From Hemileia vastatrix (lineage: Eukaryota > Basidiomycota > Pucciniomycetes > Pucciniales > Zaghouaniaceae): DNA of 64,000 nt. A model generated the notes under the pieces. The model had not been told where the DNA came from, ran no database searches, and saw nothing but the letters and a program-made list of their open reading frames with translations. The translations under genes were made by a program, and so were the position numbers. Where the stretch lies: contig JASXTE010000015.1 of the NCBI GenBank assembly GCA_030280995.1, positions 6,373,001 to 6,437,000 of the forward strand, read 5' to 3'. Below, piece by piece: positions 45,217 through 58,071 of this stretch (its first letter is position 1; each line of letters starts with the position of its first letter).

Positions 45217-46880
45217 AATATTTGGATCTTACCCAAGCCTTGGTAAGTCCCTCTATTGAATCTCAAGTACAATTTCTTTTTACTGATCCAGTTCCTTCAG
45301 GTAATTCTGACAGATGGGATGACACTATGAGATCAGTAGAGTTGATAAGAGTAGACAAATCACTCAATTTTCTAATGTATCTAATCCTTTAGTTTTAGTT
45401 GCTACTTCAATGATAAATCCTGATATAGCTATTATTGATGAAACACTTGAGCCTGAGTTTTATGAGAATCTGGAAAGTTACTCTGTTTCTTTACTGAGAA
45501 ACACTCCATATGTAGCAAAAATTAATGATGAATAGTTGAGAGATATTATTGCTAAACAAAATAATATCATTAACAACATGCAATTAACTCAGAAATATAA
45601 TATTTTGTTAACTGAACAGGGTTATCAAGCATTAAGGAGTGAGTTACAGAGAGTTTCTGATGATTTGTTTCATTACAAAGCAACTCATGAAAAGAAATTT
45701 GCTTTATGGCAAAATATCAAAAATGATTTGTCTAAACTAAAAGATACTGTGTCTGCCTTTTTACAGGAGCTAGAGATAGGTAAGATGAACCTGAAAAGAT
45801 TGAGTGATCACTATTCATCTTTTCAAATTAAAACCCTGTTATATTTTGCAACAATCAATGAGAGTTTATCTAGTCTTCCAAGGGTGAAAACCAGACTAAC
45901 AACCATTGAAGAAAAATTGAATTCATTGTTTAATGATTAAAAATATTCTGAAATTTCTTTGAAGGAACGTATGGTACATGATTCTCCAAGTTAACCTGTT
46001 GCTAGTTCATCTAAAGTAAAATTAGATTCAGAAATGCCTGTTGATACCACTGAGTTTCCATCAAAAATTGATGATGCACCAGGACCTTCAACAGAGGGAT
46101 TAAACAATGAGATTACTGCACAATTGGAGAAGTTAAAGCTGATTCTTACTCAGAAACAAGCTAATAATAAGGATATTCCTTCAAATCAAAAGAATTGACC
46201 AAAACTTGACCATTATCCAACATCTGATGGTGATTCTTCTTCTGATTGGCAGAAATTCATTTTCAGAATTGATAACTTAAAAAATTCTTACAAACTCCCA
46301 GATGAGGAAATTGTTTCTAAGTTAATTTCTTTGTTTACCAATGTAGCCCTAATGTGGTATGAATCTGTTCTCTTGGATAAGAATGACTACTCATGGGAAG
46401 ATTGGAAGAAATTAATTAAAGCACAATTTGGTGGCTCCAAGTTTAGGATGGCTCAACAAAGGCAGTATGAGGAAACTAGATATTGCTCTTCTACTGATAA
46501 ACCTATTTAGTTCTTATTGAAACTTGTAAAAATCTTGAGGGAAATGGACCCAAAGATGGAGTATGAGTTATTGAAGGACAGGATCCTTTATAAATTACCA
46601 ATGTCTTTGAGAGACTTGATAGTGGCTAGGACTTAGCTCTCCAGAGAACCATCTTCTTTTATTAATACTTGTAATGAGATCCTTTTAAACAACAAGTATG
46701 ATTCGAGAAGATTCATTCCTAGAACCCCTCTGGAGAAACCCTCCGCTTACCATTAGAAACCTCTGGAAAACGTTGGTAAATCTTCTTCCCCTGTTGCACC
46801 TAAAAAGTATGCAAAAAACACTTGCTTCAAGTGCAACAAGCTTTGGCAGAAATGTGTGTTTGTTACAAGAAGATAAATCT

Positions 46881-49800
46881 TGTTGAACAAACTGAGGAGC
46901 ATGCTGATGACACAATAGTACGGGATGATACTTCAAGTGATTGTTTCAGCAATATTTCATATGAATCTCAACTAGAAATCATGATGCTGGAAGAAGATAT
47001 TCCTTATTTAAATACTATTGATATTGATAAGAATGATTTATCTACAGTTGAGGATGCTGAGATTATAAGAAACATTGAGGATAGCTCAATTATTATTGCC
47101 CCTCACAAAGCACCAGTCTTGATCAATCGAGCCAGCATTGAAGTTGTTCTGGATTCTGGAGCTGGTGGAAGTGTAGTATGTGAAATAGCACTTGCTTCAG
47201 TGGATAAAGACTATAAATCAAAACTTATGCCTATCATTTCTGAAAATTGGAGAGGTTACGGCTCTGTTTTGTCCCCCATTGGTAAATACAAAGCCTTAGT
47301 GTTTTTTAAATATAACCATGGTTTTTTGAGAGCTGTATGTGAGTTTTTTGTCATGAAAAATGATAACTTAAGCAGTTGGTTTATTATATGAAATTATATT
47401 TTAACCATGTATGGCATAAAATTGGATCCTTCAAACCAATGTTTCACAATGGTAATGAATGGGAAGAGAAAATTTAAGATTTCCTCCCCCAAAAAATTAT
47501 TAAAACCAGAATTTAACACATGTAATTCTGTGGTATAATATAAAGGAAGATCTACAAAGGAAATGCATGCCCTTATGTCTGAAATTGACAATGCTTCTTT
47601 TGGAGAAAAACTTTCTGGTGATGATAAAGATTCCATCATTAAATTGATAAAATCTTTTCCTATGGCCTTTTCTCATGGGTCACATGAACTAGGATTAGTT
47701 AAAGAAGAAATGAAACTCTCATTATCTTGTTCATTAACTAACATACCACCTATTTTGAAAAATAAGACTTTCCTGCTTCTCCCACAAAGAGAAACAATAT
47801 TGGGGATAATATCTCTACCCTTTTAAAAATGAATATTATTGAAAAGGTAGTTGAGACAGCTAAATATTGTGTTATCTCACCTGTCCTAATTTCTTATGAG
47901 AAAGATAAACCCAGGTTATGTGGTGATTATAGAGCATTGAATACTTATACTGTTGATGATATCTTTCTTTACCTAGAAATAGCTCTATACATGCTACCTT
48001 ACAAGGTGCCAAATATATAAGCTGTTTGAATGGTAACAAGGGATATCAAAAGGCACCTGTTGAGATGAATTCCCAGTTTTTTCTGATGATTGCTACTCAT
48101 ATGGGTATTTTTAGTATCTTAGGATGCCATTTGGCCCTAAAAATTCCCCTTCAGTTTTTAAAAAGTTGTGGATAACACATTCCATCAAGAAATAATTGAA
48201 GGATGGCTGATGGTTTATATTGAAGATATCATTATATTCTCAAAAAATATTGAGGACAATCTTAACCACCTGTGTAAAGTGTTCCAAAAAATAGATGAAA
48301 TAAATATGACACTTGCTTTGAAGAAAAGTAAATTTGGGTCCTATTCTTTAAAATTACTTGGTCATGTTGTTTCAGGCTTACAGATATGTGTTGACCAAAA
48401 CAAAGTGGTAGCCATACAACAGGTGAAGGCTCCTACCATAGTTAGAGAGCTCCAGAGTTTTTTGGGAATGTGTGGATACTATAGACAGTATATTAGAAGT
48501 TACCAAGTCATAGCTTTACCCCTTACACAATTGACTAGAAAGGATGTTGCTTTTGTCTGGAATAGTGAGAGACAGAGAGCTTTTGACACTATGAAACACT
48601 GTTTGATATCAGCACCAATTCTTTTTTTACCTGACTTTAATCAACCATTTGTTTTGTACATTGATGCCAGTTTTATTGGTCTTGGTGCTGCCCTCCATAA
48701 AAAACAAGTGATGAATGATAAAATATCAGAAGTAGTAATTTGTTATATTTCAAGGACCTTGAGAAATAGTGAATTAAAATATGGTGCTACTCAACTTGAA
48801 CGTTTAGCCGTAGTGTGGGCTCTAGAAAAGCTAAATTATTACCTAGATGAGCAGAAATTTGAACTTTTCACTGACTGCAGTGCAGTTAAATTCCTATTAA
48901 ACTTGAAAAAACCTAACAGACATATGTTCAAATTGAAGTTAGCTGTTCAGGAATACAGAGGGAGAATAAAAATTATTCATAGGGCTGGTATTGTTCACTC
49001 CAATATGGATATGTTATCAAGGTTACCTTTACCAAATGATGACTCTAATCCTGCTTATGATCCTGAGCATGAAATTATTCATATTCATGGGATATATATG
49101 GTTGATATGGAGGAAGAGCTATTACATCATATTCTGGATTCATATGATAAGAACACTCAATTAAAAAAGTTATGCACCATATTAAATGATCCAAAGAATG
49201 CTTCAATACAAGCATTAATTATAACCATTCCAACAAAGTACCAGAAGGCTTTAAAAAAAGTAAATTTTCAATTGATGAAGGATATCTATATTATAGAAGA
49301 AAGTTGAGTAATGTCATTGTTATTCCTCCTTCTATGAAGGAAATCATCTTGAAAGTTTGTCATGATGACATATTAGCTGGACATTTTGATCTTTAAAAAA
49401 ACAATGATCAGAATTAAAAAAAATGCTTGGTGGGTTAATATGTCTGAAGACACCAAATCATATGTTGAATCTTGTGATTCTTGCCAAAAATCAAAAAGAT
49501 TGACTGGTAATAGAGCTGGATTAATGCAACATATTGAACCTCCTGATTCACCATAGCAGATAATAAACATGTATTTTGTAACAGGATTAACCATTTCTGG
49601 AAAAGACAGTTATAACTCTTGTTGGGTTATTGTGGGAAGATTCACAAAAATGTGTAAATTTATCCCTACTCACAAGGATTTTTCCACTAAAGAATTAGCT
49701 TTCTTATGGTGGTCTCATATGTTTAATACTGCTGGTTTTCCTAAAGCCATAATCTCTGACAGAGACCCTTAATTTACTTCTGAATTTTTGATGTCTCTGA

Positions 49801-50213
49801 TGGATGTTTGTGGCTGTGATCTGAAACTTTCTACTGCCCATCACCCTCAGACGGATGAATTAGCTGAAAGAATGATTCAGACTTTAGAGGACATAATAAG
49901 AAGGTATTGTGCCTTTGGCCTTGACTATAAATACAATGATGGATTCACTCATGATTGGGTTACCATACTGTCTGGGTTATCATTTGCTTATAATAGCACT
50001 GTTCATTCTGTTACTCAAAGAAAGCCTTTTGAGCTCTGGCTTTGATATGTTCCAAACACTCTTGCCCAAATTCTCAATAATAAAATAATTAACTTGGATT
50101 TACATCCTGGTGTAAAATCATTTCTTCAAATTCAACAACTTTTCAGAAGTCATGCTCAAAAATGTATTGAAAAATCCTTTGAATATTAGAAGAAGAGATG
50201 GGATAAATCCCAT
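46881..50213 (+). pseudogene. pol: Chr-F pol, truncated before the chromodomain
   Basis: Protease has VVLDSGAGGSVVC (DSG). A TGA at 47391 interrupts FIIGN. Reverse transcriptase reads RLCGDYRALNTYTVDDI with a frameshift near 47965, then the active-site box as YIEDIIIF at about 48210-48233: the first catalytic Asp of YxDD is Glu. RNase H has LYIDASFIGLGAAL (Thr to Ile). The 48168-49307 reading ends in the spacer. Integrase fragments keep CDSCQKS, SDRDP and HPQTDELAERM. The reading stops at 50213, where an E LTR starts, so the C-terminus and chromodomain are missing. The protein is clearly more distant from Chr-1 than Chr-2, -3 and -4 are. Confidence 0.88.
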
Positions 50214-51197
50214 TGTCAGCCAGGCTGTTCCAGGAGCCCGGTAAATATACATACATATTTATTTAAATTAAAAGAGGACATAATATTTACAGCTTATGTA
50301 TTTACATTTAATTTATATCACATAATATATTATATAAATATTTTATTTTACAAGTAAAATAAATTTTATATTAACTTTATTATCATATAAATTAAGTATA
50401 CATCAATTTAATAATCATATTCCAGATAAAGGAACACATTTTTTAAATGTTTAATAAATAATTAATTAATTACAATTTTATTATAAAATTACATCTTTTT
50501 ATCTTATATTGTAATTACATCAATTATTTAATTTAGATATGTAATTAAACCTTTTCATATAAACTATTATCCATAATTAGAGGCGCTTTTTTTGACCCTT
50601 AATTGTGTCAATGATATATTAAATAATTTTAAAGAAAAACATATTTAATAAAATAGTATTAAAAGTTCTCAATTTAAATTAATTAATTGTTTCATTTAAA
50701 CTAGTTATTTAATTACATAAGTTAAAACAATTAATTAATATTGGTTTACACTGAATTAAATTGATTACATACCTTGTTGCATCAAAAAAAAAAATTTGTT
50801 TCACTTAAAAATCTGAAAATATTTTGTAATACTTGTTTTGAGTTAATTTTTCCTATAGTTCTTATTTCACAGGGTTGTTTAGCTACTCATTATTTTTAAT
50901 TAACTGATTTGGGGATTTATGGTGGGAAAATTATTTTCTTAATTGGGATTTTTTTTATTTTTGTATATTTTTCTCTCAATTACTATGTTAAAAGTATTTT
51001 CTTTAATTTTCTTGTTTTATCTCATTACTATTTTGTAAATAGTCATTTTTAGCGCTTTAGAGATCCCATTGCCTATAAAAAGGCACTTAGTAAACCCCTT
51101 TTGCCGCATCACTTACTTACTGATCTTATTTTAAATATTTTATTTTATTTTATTGTTTATAGTGGCCCGTCAGTTCCCTTAAAAACTAAATACAATT
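50214..51197 (+). repeat. E-family LTR, first copy
   Basis: Starts TGTCAGCCAGGCTG, directly interrupting Chr-F pol. AT-rich, with TATAAAA at 51074-51080 followed by GGC and a CACTTACTTACT initiator-like segment. Its sequence is repeated head-to-tail by the next feature. The 3' boundary is approximate. Confidence 0.6.
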
Positions 51198-52206
51198 TGT
51201 AAGCCAGACTGTCCCAGGAGCCCAGTAAATAAACATACAATTTATTGGAATTAAATAAAGACATAATAATTGCATAGTATGCATTTAACATTAATATTAT
51301 ATTACATAATAAATTTATATTAATATTTTATTTATATAAATAAAGTAAATATTATTTTAATTTTATTATAAGATAATTTAAAAGCATTTAATTATATTCC
51401 ATAACAAAGGTGCATTGTTTATTTAATAATTATAAATTAATTAATAAAAAACTTATAAGATAATTATATTCAAGTGTTTATCTTATATTGTAATTACTTT
51501 AATTAATTAAATTTAATTATTAAAATATAATTTTTCATATACTATTATCCATAATTATGGTTGCTGTTTTTTGGACCCTTAATTGTGTAAATAAAAAATT
51601 AAATAAATTATAATACTTATTTTATAAAATAGTATTAAAATTATCAACCTAATTTAGTAATAAATTAATTACTTGTTTCATTTAAATTAATTATTTAATT
51701 ACATATTTGGAACAATTAATTAATTTCTTTATACTAAATTAAAATTGATTACATATTTTGTTGCGTCAAAATATTTCTACTTGTTTCACTTAAAAACCCT
51801 TAAACCATAATGTACCATCTGTTTTGAATTATTTTTTCTCATAGTTCCTATGTCTCAGGCTTATTTAGTTACTCACTATTTTTACTTACTGATGTGGGAA
51901 TTAGTTGTGGGACAATTTGGTTCTTATTTGGGGTTTTAATTATTTGTTTCATATTTTTCTCTAAATTGTTATGTTTCACTTATTATTTTATATTCTTGTT
52001 TCATCTTATTATGACTCTTGTATTTACAAATGTAGTGGCGCTTTAGAGGACGCATTGCCTATAAAAAGGCCTTGGATAATCCCCTGTAGCCTCACCACTT
52101 ATTACTTACTTTTTTTTTATTATTAATTTTATTATTAATTACAAATAGTATAATTATAATAGTTTTTATTATGGCACTTTCTTGCCTTTGAAATCTAGTA
52201 TATATT
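51198..52206 (+). repeat. E-family LTR, second copy
   Basis: Starts TGTAAGCCAGACTGTCCC and follows the first copy along its length (TTTTTGGACCCTTAATTGTGT and TGTTTCACTTAAAAA segments, TATAAAA at 52060-52066). No internal domain lies between the two copies, so this is an LTR-LTR tandem, either two insertions or a collapsed element. Confidence 0.6.
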
Positions 52207-52820
52207 ATGCATATAAAAGTTGCTTTAAGATCATTTAATATTAGTGTTTGTTACTTAAGCAGAGAGAATAAAAAAACTTACCATGTATCATCCCATAAAT
52301 AACTTGTTATAAGTTTTGTTGACTCCCCAGTCCAAGTTTTGTCTATTTATTTTTTTGTTATAGTTTTTTTTCATTTCTTTTCCTCTTTTCCTTCTTCTTC
52401 TTCTTCTTCTTCTTCTCCTCTTTTTCTCCTTCTTCTACACGACTGGCCGACAATTGAGGGCCTTTCCGAATGTCAACATTGATTTCTTGTCGATTGGACA
52501 AACGATTAATGCACGGACCACCCTCGCACGCAAAATCAACTTTTGCCGCAACTGTGAATTGAGCTGGGTTTCTTACATAACGAGTTATATATTTCAAAAT
52601 TCTATACATTTTAGAGTAATTGTTGATAACTATAGTAAGTTTGCCTTTGCACTTAACAAATCTATTTTAAATATTTTATAGCAATAACAGTGATTGTGGC
52701 TTAATTGCTGAATCACTGAGTGTAAGTTGGTCTTCCTAAATATTTTTTTTTCCTAGTTGACCATGGTAGAGCAACACTCTTAGTCCTAGATGAGTTTTAT
52801 TTTTGACATATTAATTTATT
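52207..52820. repeat. Second copy of the Chr-F flank, with a TTC microsatellite
   Basis: Homologous in patches to 43471-44100 (see that entry). A (TTC)n run lies at about 52390-52417. The minus-strand open frame 52358-52609 is partly this microsatellite (Lys/Glu tail), and its other half shares the IRKGPQ motif with 43548-43850. No known protein domain is recognised. Confidence 0.45.
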
Positions 52821-53570
52821 GTCATAATAAAATAAATAAATTTTCAATATAAATATTATTGACATTTTGTCCAATATTATAATTAATCATAAAATTATTT
52901 TGTAAGTTAAAATATATTGTGTGTATATTGAAAATTTTAATTTGACATATTAATTTATAGTCATAATAAATAATTATATTTCCAATGTAAATATTGTTGA
53001 CAATATTCACCAAGGGAAATCTAGGGGTGAATTGCTAGCAATCCCCTCTCTTCGAATTTAGAGTGTCCCTTAAATATGTCAGGTTTATGAATACTTTATA
53101 AACATAAGTAAATTAGAGTTAGATTTACATTTATTCTCAGATTGATTATAGACAGAATATCAACTGATTCAAAATTATGCACAAGTTGATCCTACAGAAC
53201 TTAATTTTGGTCCTCTGATGAGAACAAATTGAGCACAAATTGATCTAACCTAAGCTTATGCATATATAATAATTCAGGATACTTGTTCTATTAAATTTGA
53301 TAATAAAATAAAATATTGATGAATTTATATAAAAAAATTATTATGTAAGATATTAAATTATAAATTTAGGCATCATAGGAGGGCATGTAATAGAACTTAA
53401 TTATACTATGTGACACCTTAATACTGTATCATGCAGTTTGAAACATTTAAAATAAAATGAGTCATGATTGGCAATGATATTGCTTGGACAGACTCTTTCA
53501 AAATTAATACTGACCATAATACACAAGTATGAAACCTTGGCATCTATCCAATAAAAGATTTTCCTTCTGA
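52821..53570. other. AT-rich repeats; inverted match to 23080-23310
   Basis: GACATATTAATTTAT(T/A)GTCATAATAA occurs at about 52805 and 52943. GGGGTGAATTGCTAGCAA at about 53024 and words such as TTGAGCACAAATTGA near 53230 match 23080-23310 in inverted orientation. No gene is supported. Confidence 0.4.
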
Positions 53571-55606
53571 TAAATGGATTTTTCTCAGTTACTACCTGCT
53601 AAAAAGTGTCCTTCTGAGGTTTTTCTGACCTTCAGGGGGGTAATTTGGCCACATCACACTACTTCTATTTCCATGATTGACCAAAACATCATCCTCATTC
53701 CCATCTAAAGAGTTGATCTCATCTGACTGTGGCTGATCAAATGGGTCCAGCACAAGTTTAGCCAAAATTTTGGTGAACACTTTTTTGATGGATAGTGACT
53801 AACTGGTGCTTTCCGAAATTGTCCACCTCAAGTTAGGATAAACTTCAGGAGGATAAATTTATTATGAATACCAAATTAACTGAAGAATACTTTTTCCCTA
53901 GCTACTCTGCATCATAAAAGTGTCCAAATGTGGTTTAGCCATAATTGAGGTAGACACTTTTGGAAAGGCACATTCTGATGGGTTTAATATCTATATATGA
54001 TAATAAGTATCAGTTTTTTATCAACATGTAACTAGAATTAATTTAATATGGCCAAAGTGTCCACCTGAAGTTTGGCCAAAATACAGGTAGAAATTTTTAT
54101 GAGGATTACTTGATAAAATGAAGAAGACTTGCAATTACTTTCCATCATAAATTTTTCAAACTTAAGTTTATCAAAAATTGTGGTGACACTTTTTCCAGAT
54201 CCAGTCATATGGGATCAACTCTCTATATGGCAATGAGAATAAATTTTTATTCAATCATGGCATTAGAAGTAATTTTATATGGAAAAACGTTCCACCTGAT
54301 TTTTGGCCAAAAATAAGTTGGAAATGTTTATGAGGAATACTAGATTAACTAAAGAAGACTTGCACCCTACTACTTTCCATCATAAAAGTGTCCACCAGAA
54401 AAATTCTCAAACTTGTGGTTGACACCTTTGGCCTGGTCCAGCCATATGGGATCAATTCTGCATATGGAAATGAGGATTTAATTTGGTCAATCATGGTACT
54501 AGAAATAATTTGATATAGATAAAGTGTCCAACTAAATATTGGAAAAAAATCAGTTGAAAACTTCATTTAGTTTTTCAAAAAATCAAATTAAGTAAAATTT
54601 TATAACTGATGATGCCCATTTTATCCAACACCTCTTCTGAGCCTTGAAAGTAGGCATTTAGCTTGAATTTTAAATTTCATATAAAATCCCTATTATTCAA
54701 CCTATTTCTTTTTATCCCTTTTTTTCTTTTAGATATCAATTAATTTTATGTAAAACAAATCATTTTCATAATTTTTTACCTGTATTTAATAGAATTATTA
54801 AAGGTTTAACATCACCCTGTAAGCATTTGGCACATGTTTTTTTTTGCTATACTAATAAAAATAATAATATACTGGTAACAAAAAATTGATCAAATGATAA
54901 AATATTAATAAAACAGAAAGATCAAATACCAGTGGATATGTTTTAAAAAAATACCAGTTGCACTGAAGAAGAGCTGCACCCTAGATACTCACCATCAAAA
55001 AGGTGTCCAGCACAAGTTCGGCCAAACTTGTACTGGACACTTTTGGTCAGTTGCAGTCATATGAGATCAATTCTCGCTATGGCAATGAAAAAAATTTTTG
55101 GATAAAAAACTTCACTAGAAGTAGTTTTACATAGCCAAATTTTCTACCTAGATTTCATCCAAACCACAGGTGCACAATTTTTTATCTTTGAAAAACAGTC
55201 AATTTAGTACAGTTTATCCCTGATGGCTCTCATTCGCTTCAACACCTCTACTGGCCTTTGATAGTAGGAATATTACTTGGATTTCTTTTTTCATATTTGA
55301 TCCCTTTAACTTAATTTTTTATTCCTAATATTGCTTTTGGATATTAATTAATAATTTTTAAAATAAACTATTTTCATATTTTTTATACATTTATTTAATA
55401 ATATTATAAATGGCATAACATCACCTGGTATGCATTTGGCACATGAGTTTTTTCTATACTTATAAAATTAATAATATAATGGCAACCAAAAATTAATCAA
55501 ATGATATTAATGAGTGAGGATAAAATATAAAATACCAGTAGACATGTTTGTAAGAAATACTAGATGAACTGAAGAAAAATTCTACCCTAGCTACTCACCA
55601 TTATAA

Positions 55607-55648
55607 AAGTGTCCAGCACAAGTTCGGCCGAACTTGTGCTGGACACTT
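55607..55648. repeat. Perfect 42-bp palindrome (array unit 2)
   Basis: Twenty-one bp arms meet at GGCC inside TTCGGCCGAA. Other perfect examples are 56211-56256 and 58573-58618 (46 bp each, centre TTTGGCCAAA). Most remaining units have one or a few mismatches. Confidence 0.9.
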
Positions 55649-58071
55649 ATGGTCAGATGCAGTCAGATGGGAGCAATTCTCTCTATGGAAATGAAGATAA
55701 ATTTTTGATATAAAATTACACTAGAAGTAGTTTGATATGGCAAAATTTTCATGCTGAAGTTTTGGTAAAGCTCAAGTGGAATTTTTTTTTATTTTTACAA
55801 AAAAGAAAATTTAGTGCAAGTTTAGCCCTGATTGTGCTAATTTAATTCAACATCTCTTTTTTCTGTTTATGGCAGGAATTTAACTTGGATTTTAATTTTC
55901 ATCTTTGATTTCTTTTATTTTACTTTATTCCTCTCATTTTGCTTTTGGATAGAAGTTTTTTTTTTGTAAAATAAATAATTTTCATATTTTTTTACCTTTA
56001 TTTAATAATATTATAAAAGGTTTAACATCACCCAGTATTCATTTGGTACAAAATTTTTTGCTATACTGATAATATTAATAGTATAATGGTGACAAAAAAT
56101 TAATCAATTGATAAATATCAGTGAGGCACAAAAATTTAATAACGGTGGAAATGTTTATAAGAAATTTCAGATGATTAAAAATGACTTTCACCCTGGCTAC
56201 TCTTCATGATAAAAGTGTCCAGCACAAGTTTGGCCAAACTTGTGCTGGACACTTTTGGTTGCATGCTGTCAGATGCAATCAATTCTTTTTATGGAAATGA
56301 GACTGAATTATAACTCCATTATTGCACTGAAAGTAGTTTTATATAGACAAATTGTCCCCTGGAAGTTTGTCCAAACCTAAGGTAGAAAATTTCTTCCTTT
56401 GGTAAAAAGTAAATTTGATCCATGTTAATCTATGATGGTGCCCATTTTTTCTGAAGCCTTTACTGGCTCATGATAGCAGAAATTATACTTAATATCTTTA
56501 TTTCATGTTTGATCTCTTTAATTTTAATCTTACCCTTTTATTTATCCTTTAGCTTTTAAATATCAATTTTATTTTGGTAAAACTGATAACTTTCACATTT
56601 TTTTACATTTATTATATTATATTATTAAAGTTGTAAAATCATCCAGTGTACATTCATTACACATTTTTTTGCTATACTAAAAACATTAATAATATAATGG
56701 TGACTAAATAATAATCAAATAATAAATATGGATGACACATAAAGATCAAATAACCATAGACATTTTTAAAATGAATATAAGATTAACTGAAGAAGACTTT
56801 CACCCTAGCTACTCTCCATCATAAAATTGTCCAGCACAATTGCAGCTGAGCTTGTGCTAGACACTTTTGGTTGCATGCAGTCAGATGGGATAAATTTACT
56901 CAATGGAAGTTAAAATGAATTTTTGCTCAATCATTGCACAAGAAGTAGCTTTATACTGCTATACTATCCTCCTGATTTTTTGGAAAACATCAGGTGGACA
57001 CTTTTATTAATTTTAAAAAAAAGAAAACATATTCCAAATCTAGACCTGGTGGTGCAAATTTGGTCTTAAAACTCAAATTATCTTTGATGGCAGAAATTTT
57101 ATTTGAATGTTTAATTTCATATTTAATCACTTTTATTTTACTTTTTTATTCCTGTTTTTGCTTTCAAATATCAATTTATTTATTGTAAAACTAATAATTT
57201 TCATTTTTTTTTTACTTTTATTTAATAAGATTATGAAAGATGTAGCATCTCCCAGTATGCATTTGGCTTACAAATTTTTTCAATACTAATAACATTAATA
57301 TTATAATGGTGAAAAACAATTAATCAAATGATAAATATGAATGACACAGAAAGATCATATACAAGTGGATTTGTTTATAAGGGATACCTGATGAACTGAA
57401 GAAGACCTGCACCCTAGATACTCACCATCATAAAAGTTTCCAGCATAAGTTCGGCCAAACTTGTGCTGGACACTTTTGGTTGCATGCAGTCAGATGGGAT
57501 AAATTTACTCTATGGAAATGAAAATGACATTTTGCTCAATCATTGCACAATAAGTAGTTTGATATTGCCAAAATGTCCTCCTGATGAATTTTCAAAACTC
57601 ATCAGGACACTTTCTTTGGTTTAACAAAAAAGAAAATATAGTGCAAGTTTAGCCCTGGTGGTGCACATTTGATCTAACACCTCTACTTGTTATTGATAGT
57701 GGGAATTTTCCTTAGATTTTTTTTCTTATTTTATCCCTTTTATTTTACTTTTTTATTGCTCATATTTCTTTGGATATCAATTTTTAATTTTTAAAATAAA
57801 CAATTTTCATACTCTTATACCTTTATTTAACAATATATGATTAAAGGTGAAACACCACCTGTTATGCATTTTTCACACAAGTTATTACGATAGTAATAAC
57901 GTTAACAATATAATGATGACAAAAAATTAATCAAATGGTAAATTTCAATGACACAGAAAGATAAAATTCCAGTGGAAATGTTTATAAGAAATCTCTTTTG
58001 AGTTTAAGAAGATTTGCTGTATGCCTACTCTCAATTATAAAAGTGTCCAGCACAAGTTCGGCCGAACTTGT

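Larger units (their letters stand above)
44628..46880 (+). pseudogene. gag: Chr-F gag
   Basis: The ATG at 44628 gives MTDQGVSATLEEELDLID. After 24 codons a GTAAGT donor opens a predicted 58-nt intron; the spliced frame (DVEVAEVEILVES, LEEKVRKIDAFLQEKRR, HPYKGGRKRKN) runs to TGG-TAA at 45241-45246 with two stops (44809, 45073). It matches the helical frame of Chr-1 in order and in the DW...HPYKG segment. The unspliced frame (with RTSQRLQNKK) closes at 44927. The capsid frame follows (45536-45940 and on: YPTSDGDSSSDWQKFI, LISLFTNVALMWYESVL, FGGSKFRMAQQR) with a one-base loss near 45375 and stops near 45533, 45940 and 46197. The zinc knuckle is damaged: CFKCNKLWQKC lacks the Gly-His. Confidence 0.8.

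Noticed and set aside
52358..52609. Lys/Glu-rich gene
   Set aside because: The charged tail is the translation of a TTC microsatellite; the remaining half has no recognised domain and is discussed as a repeat.
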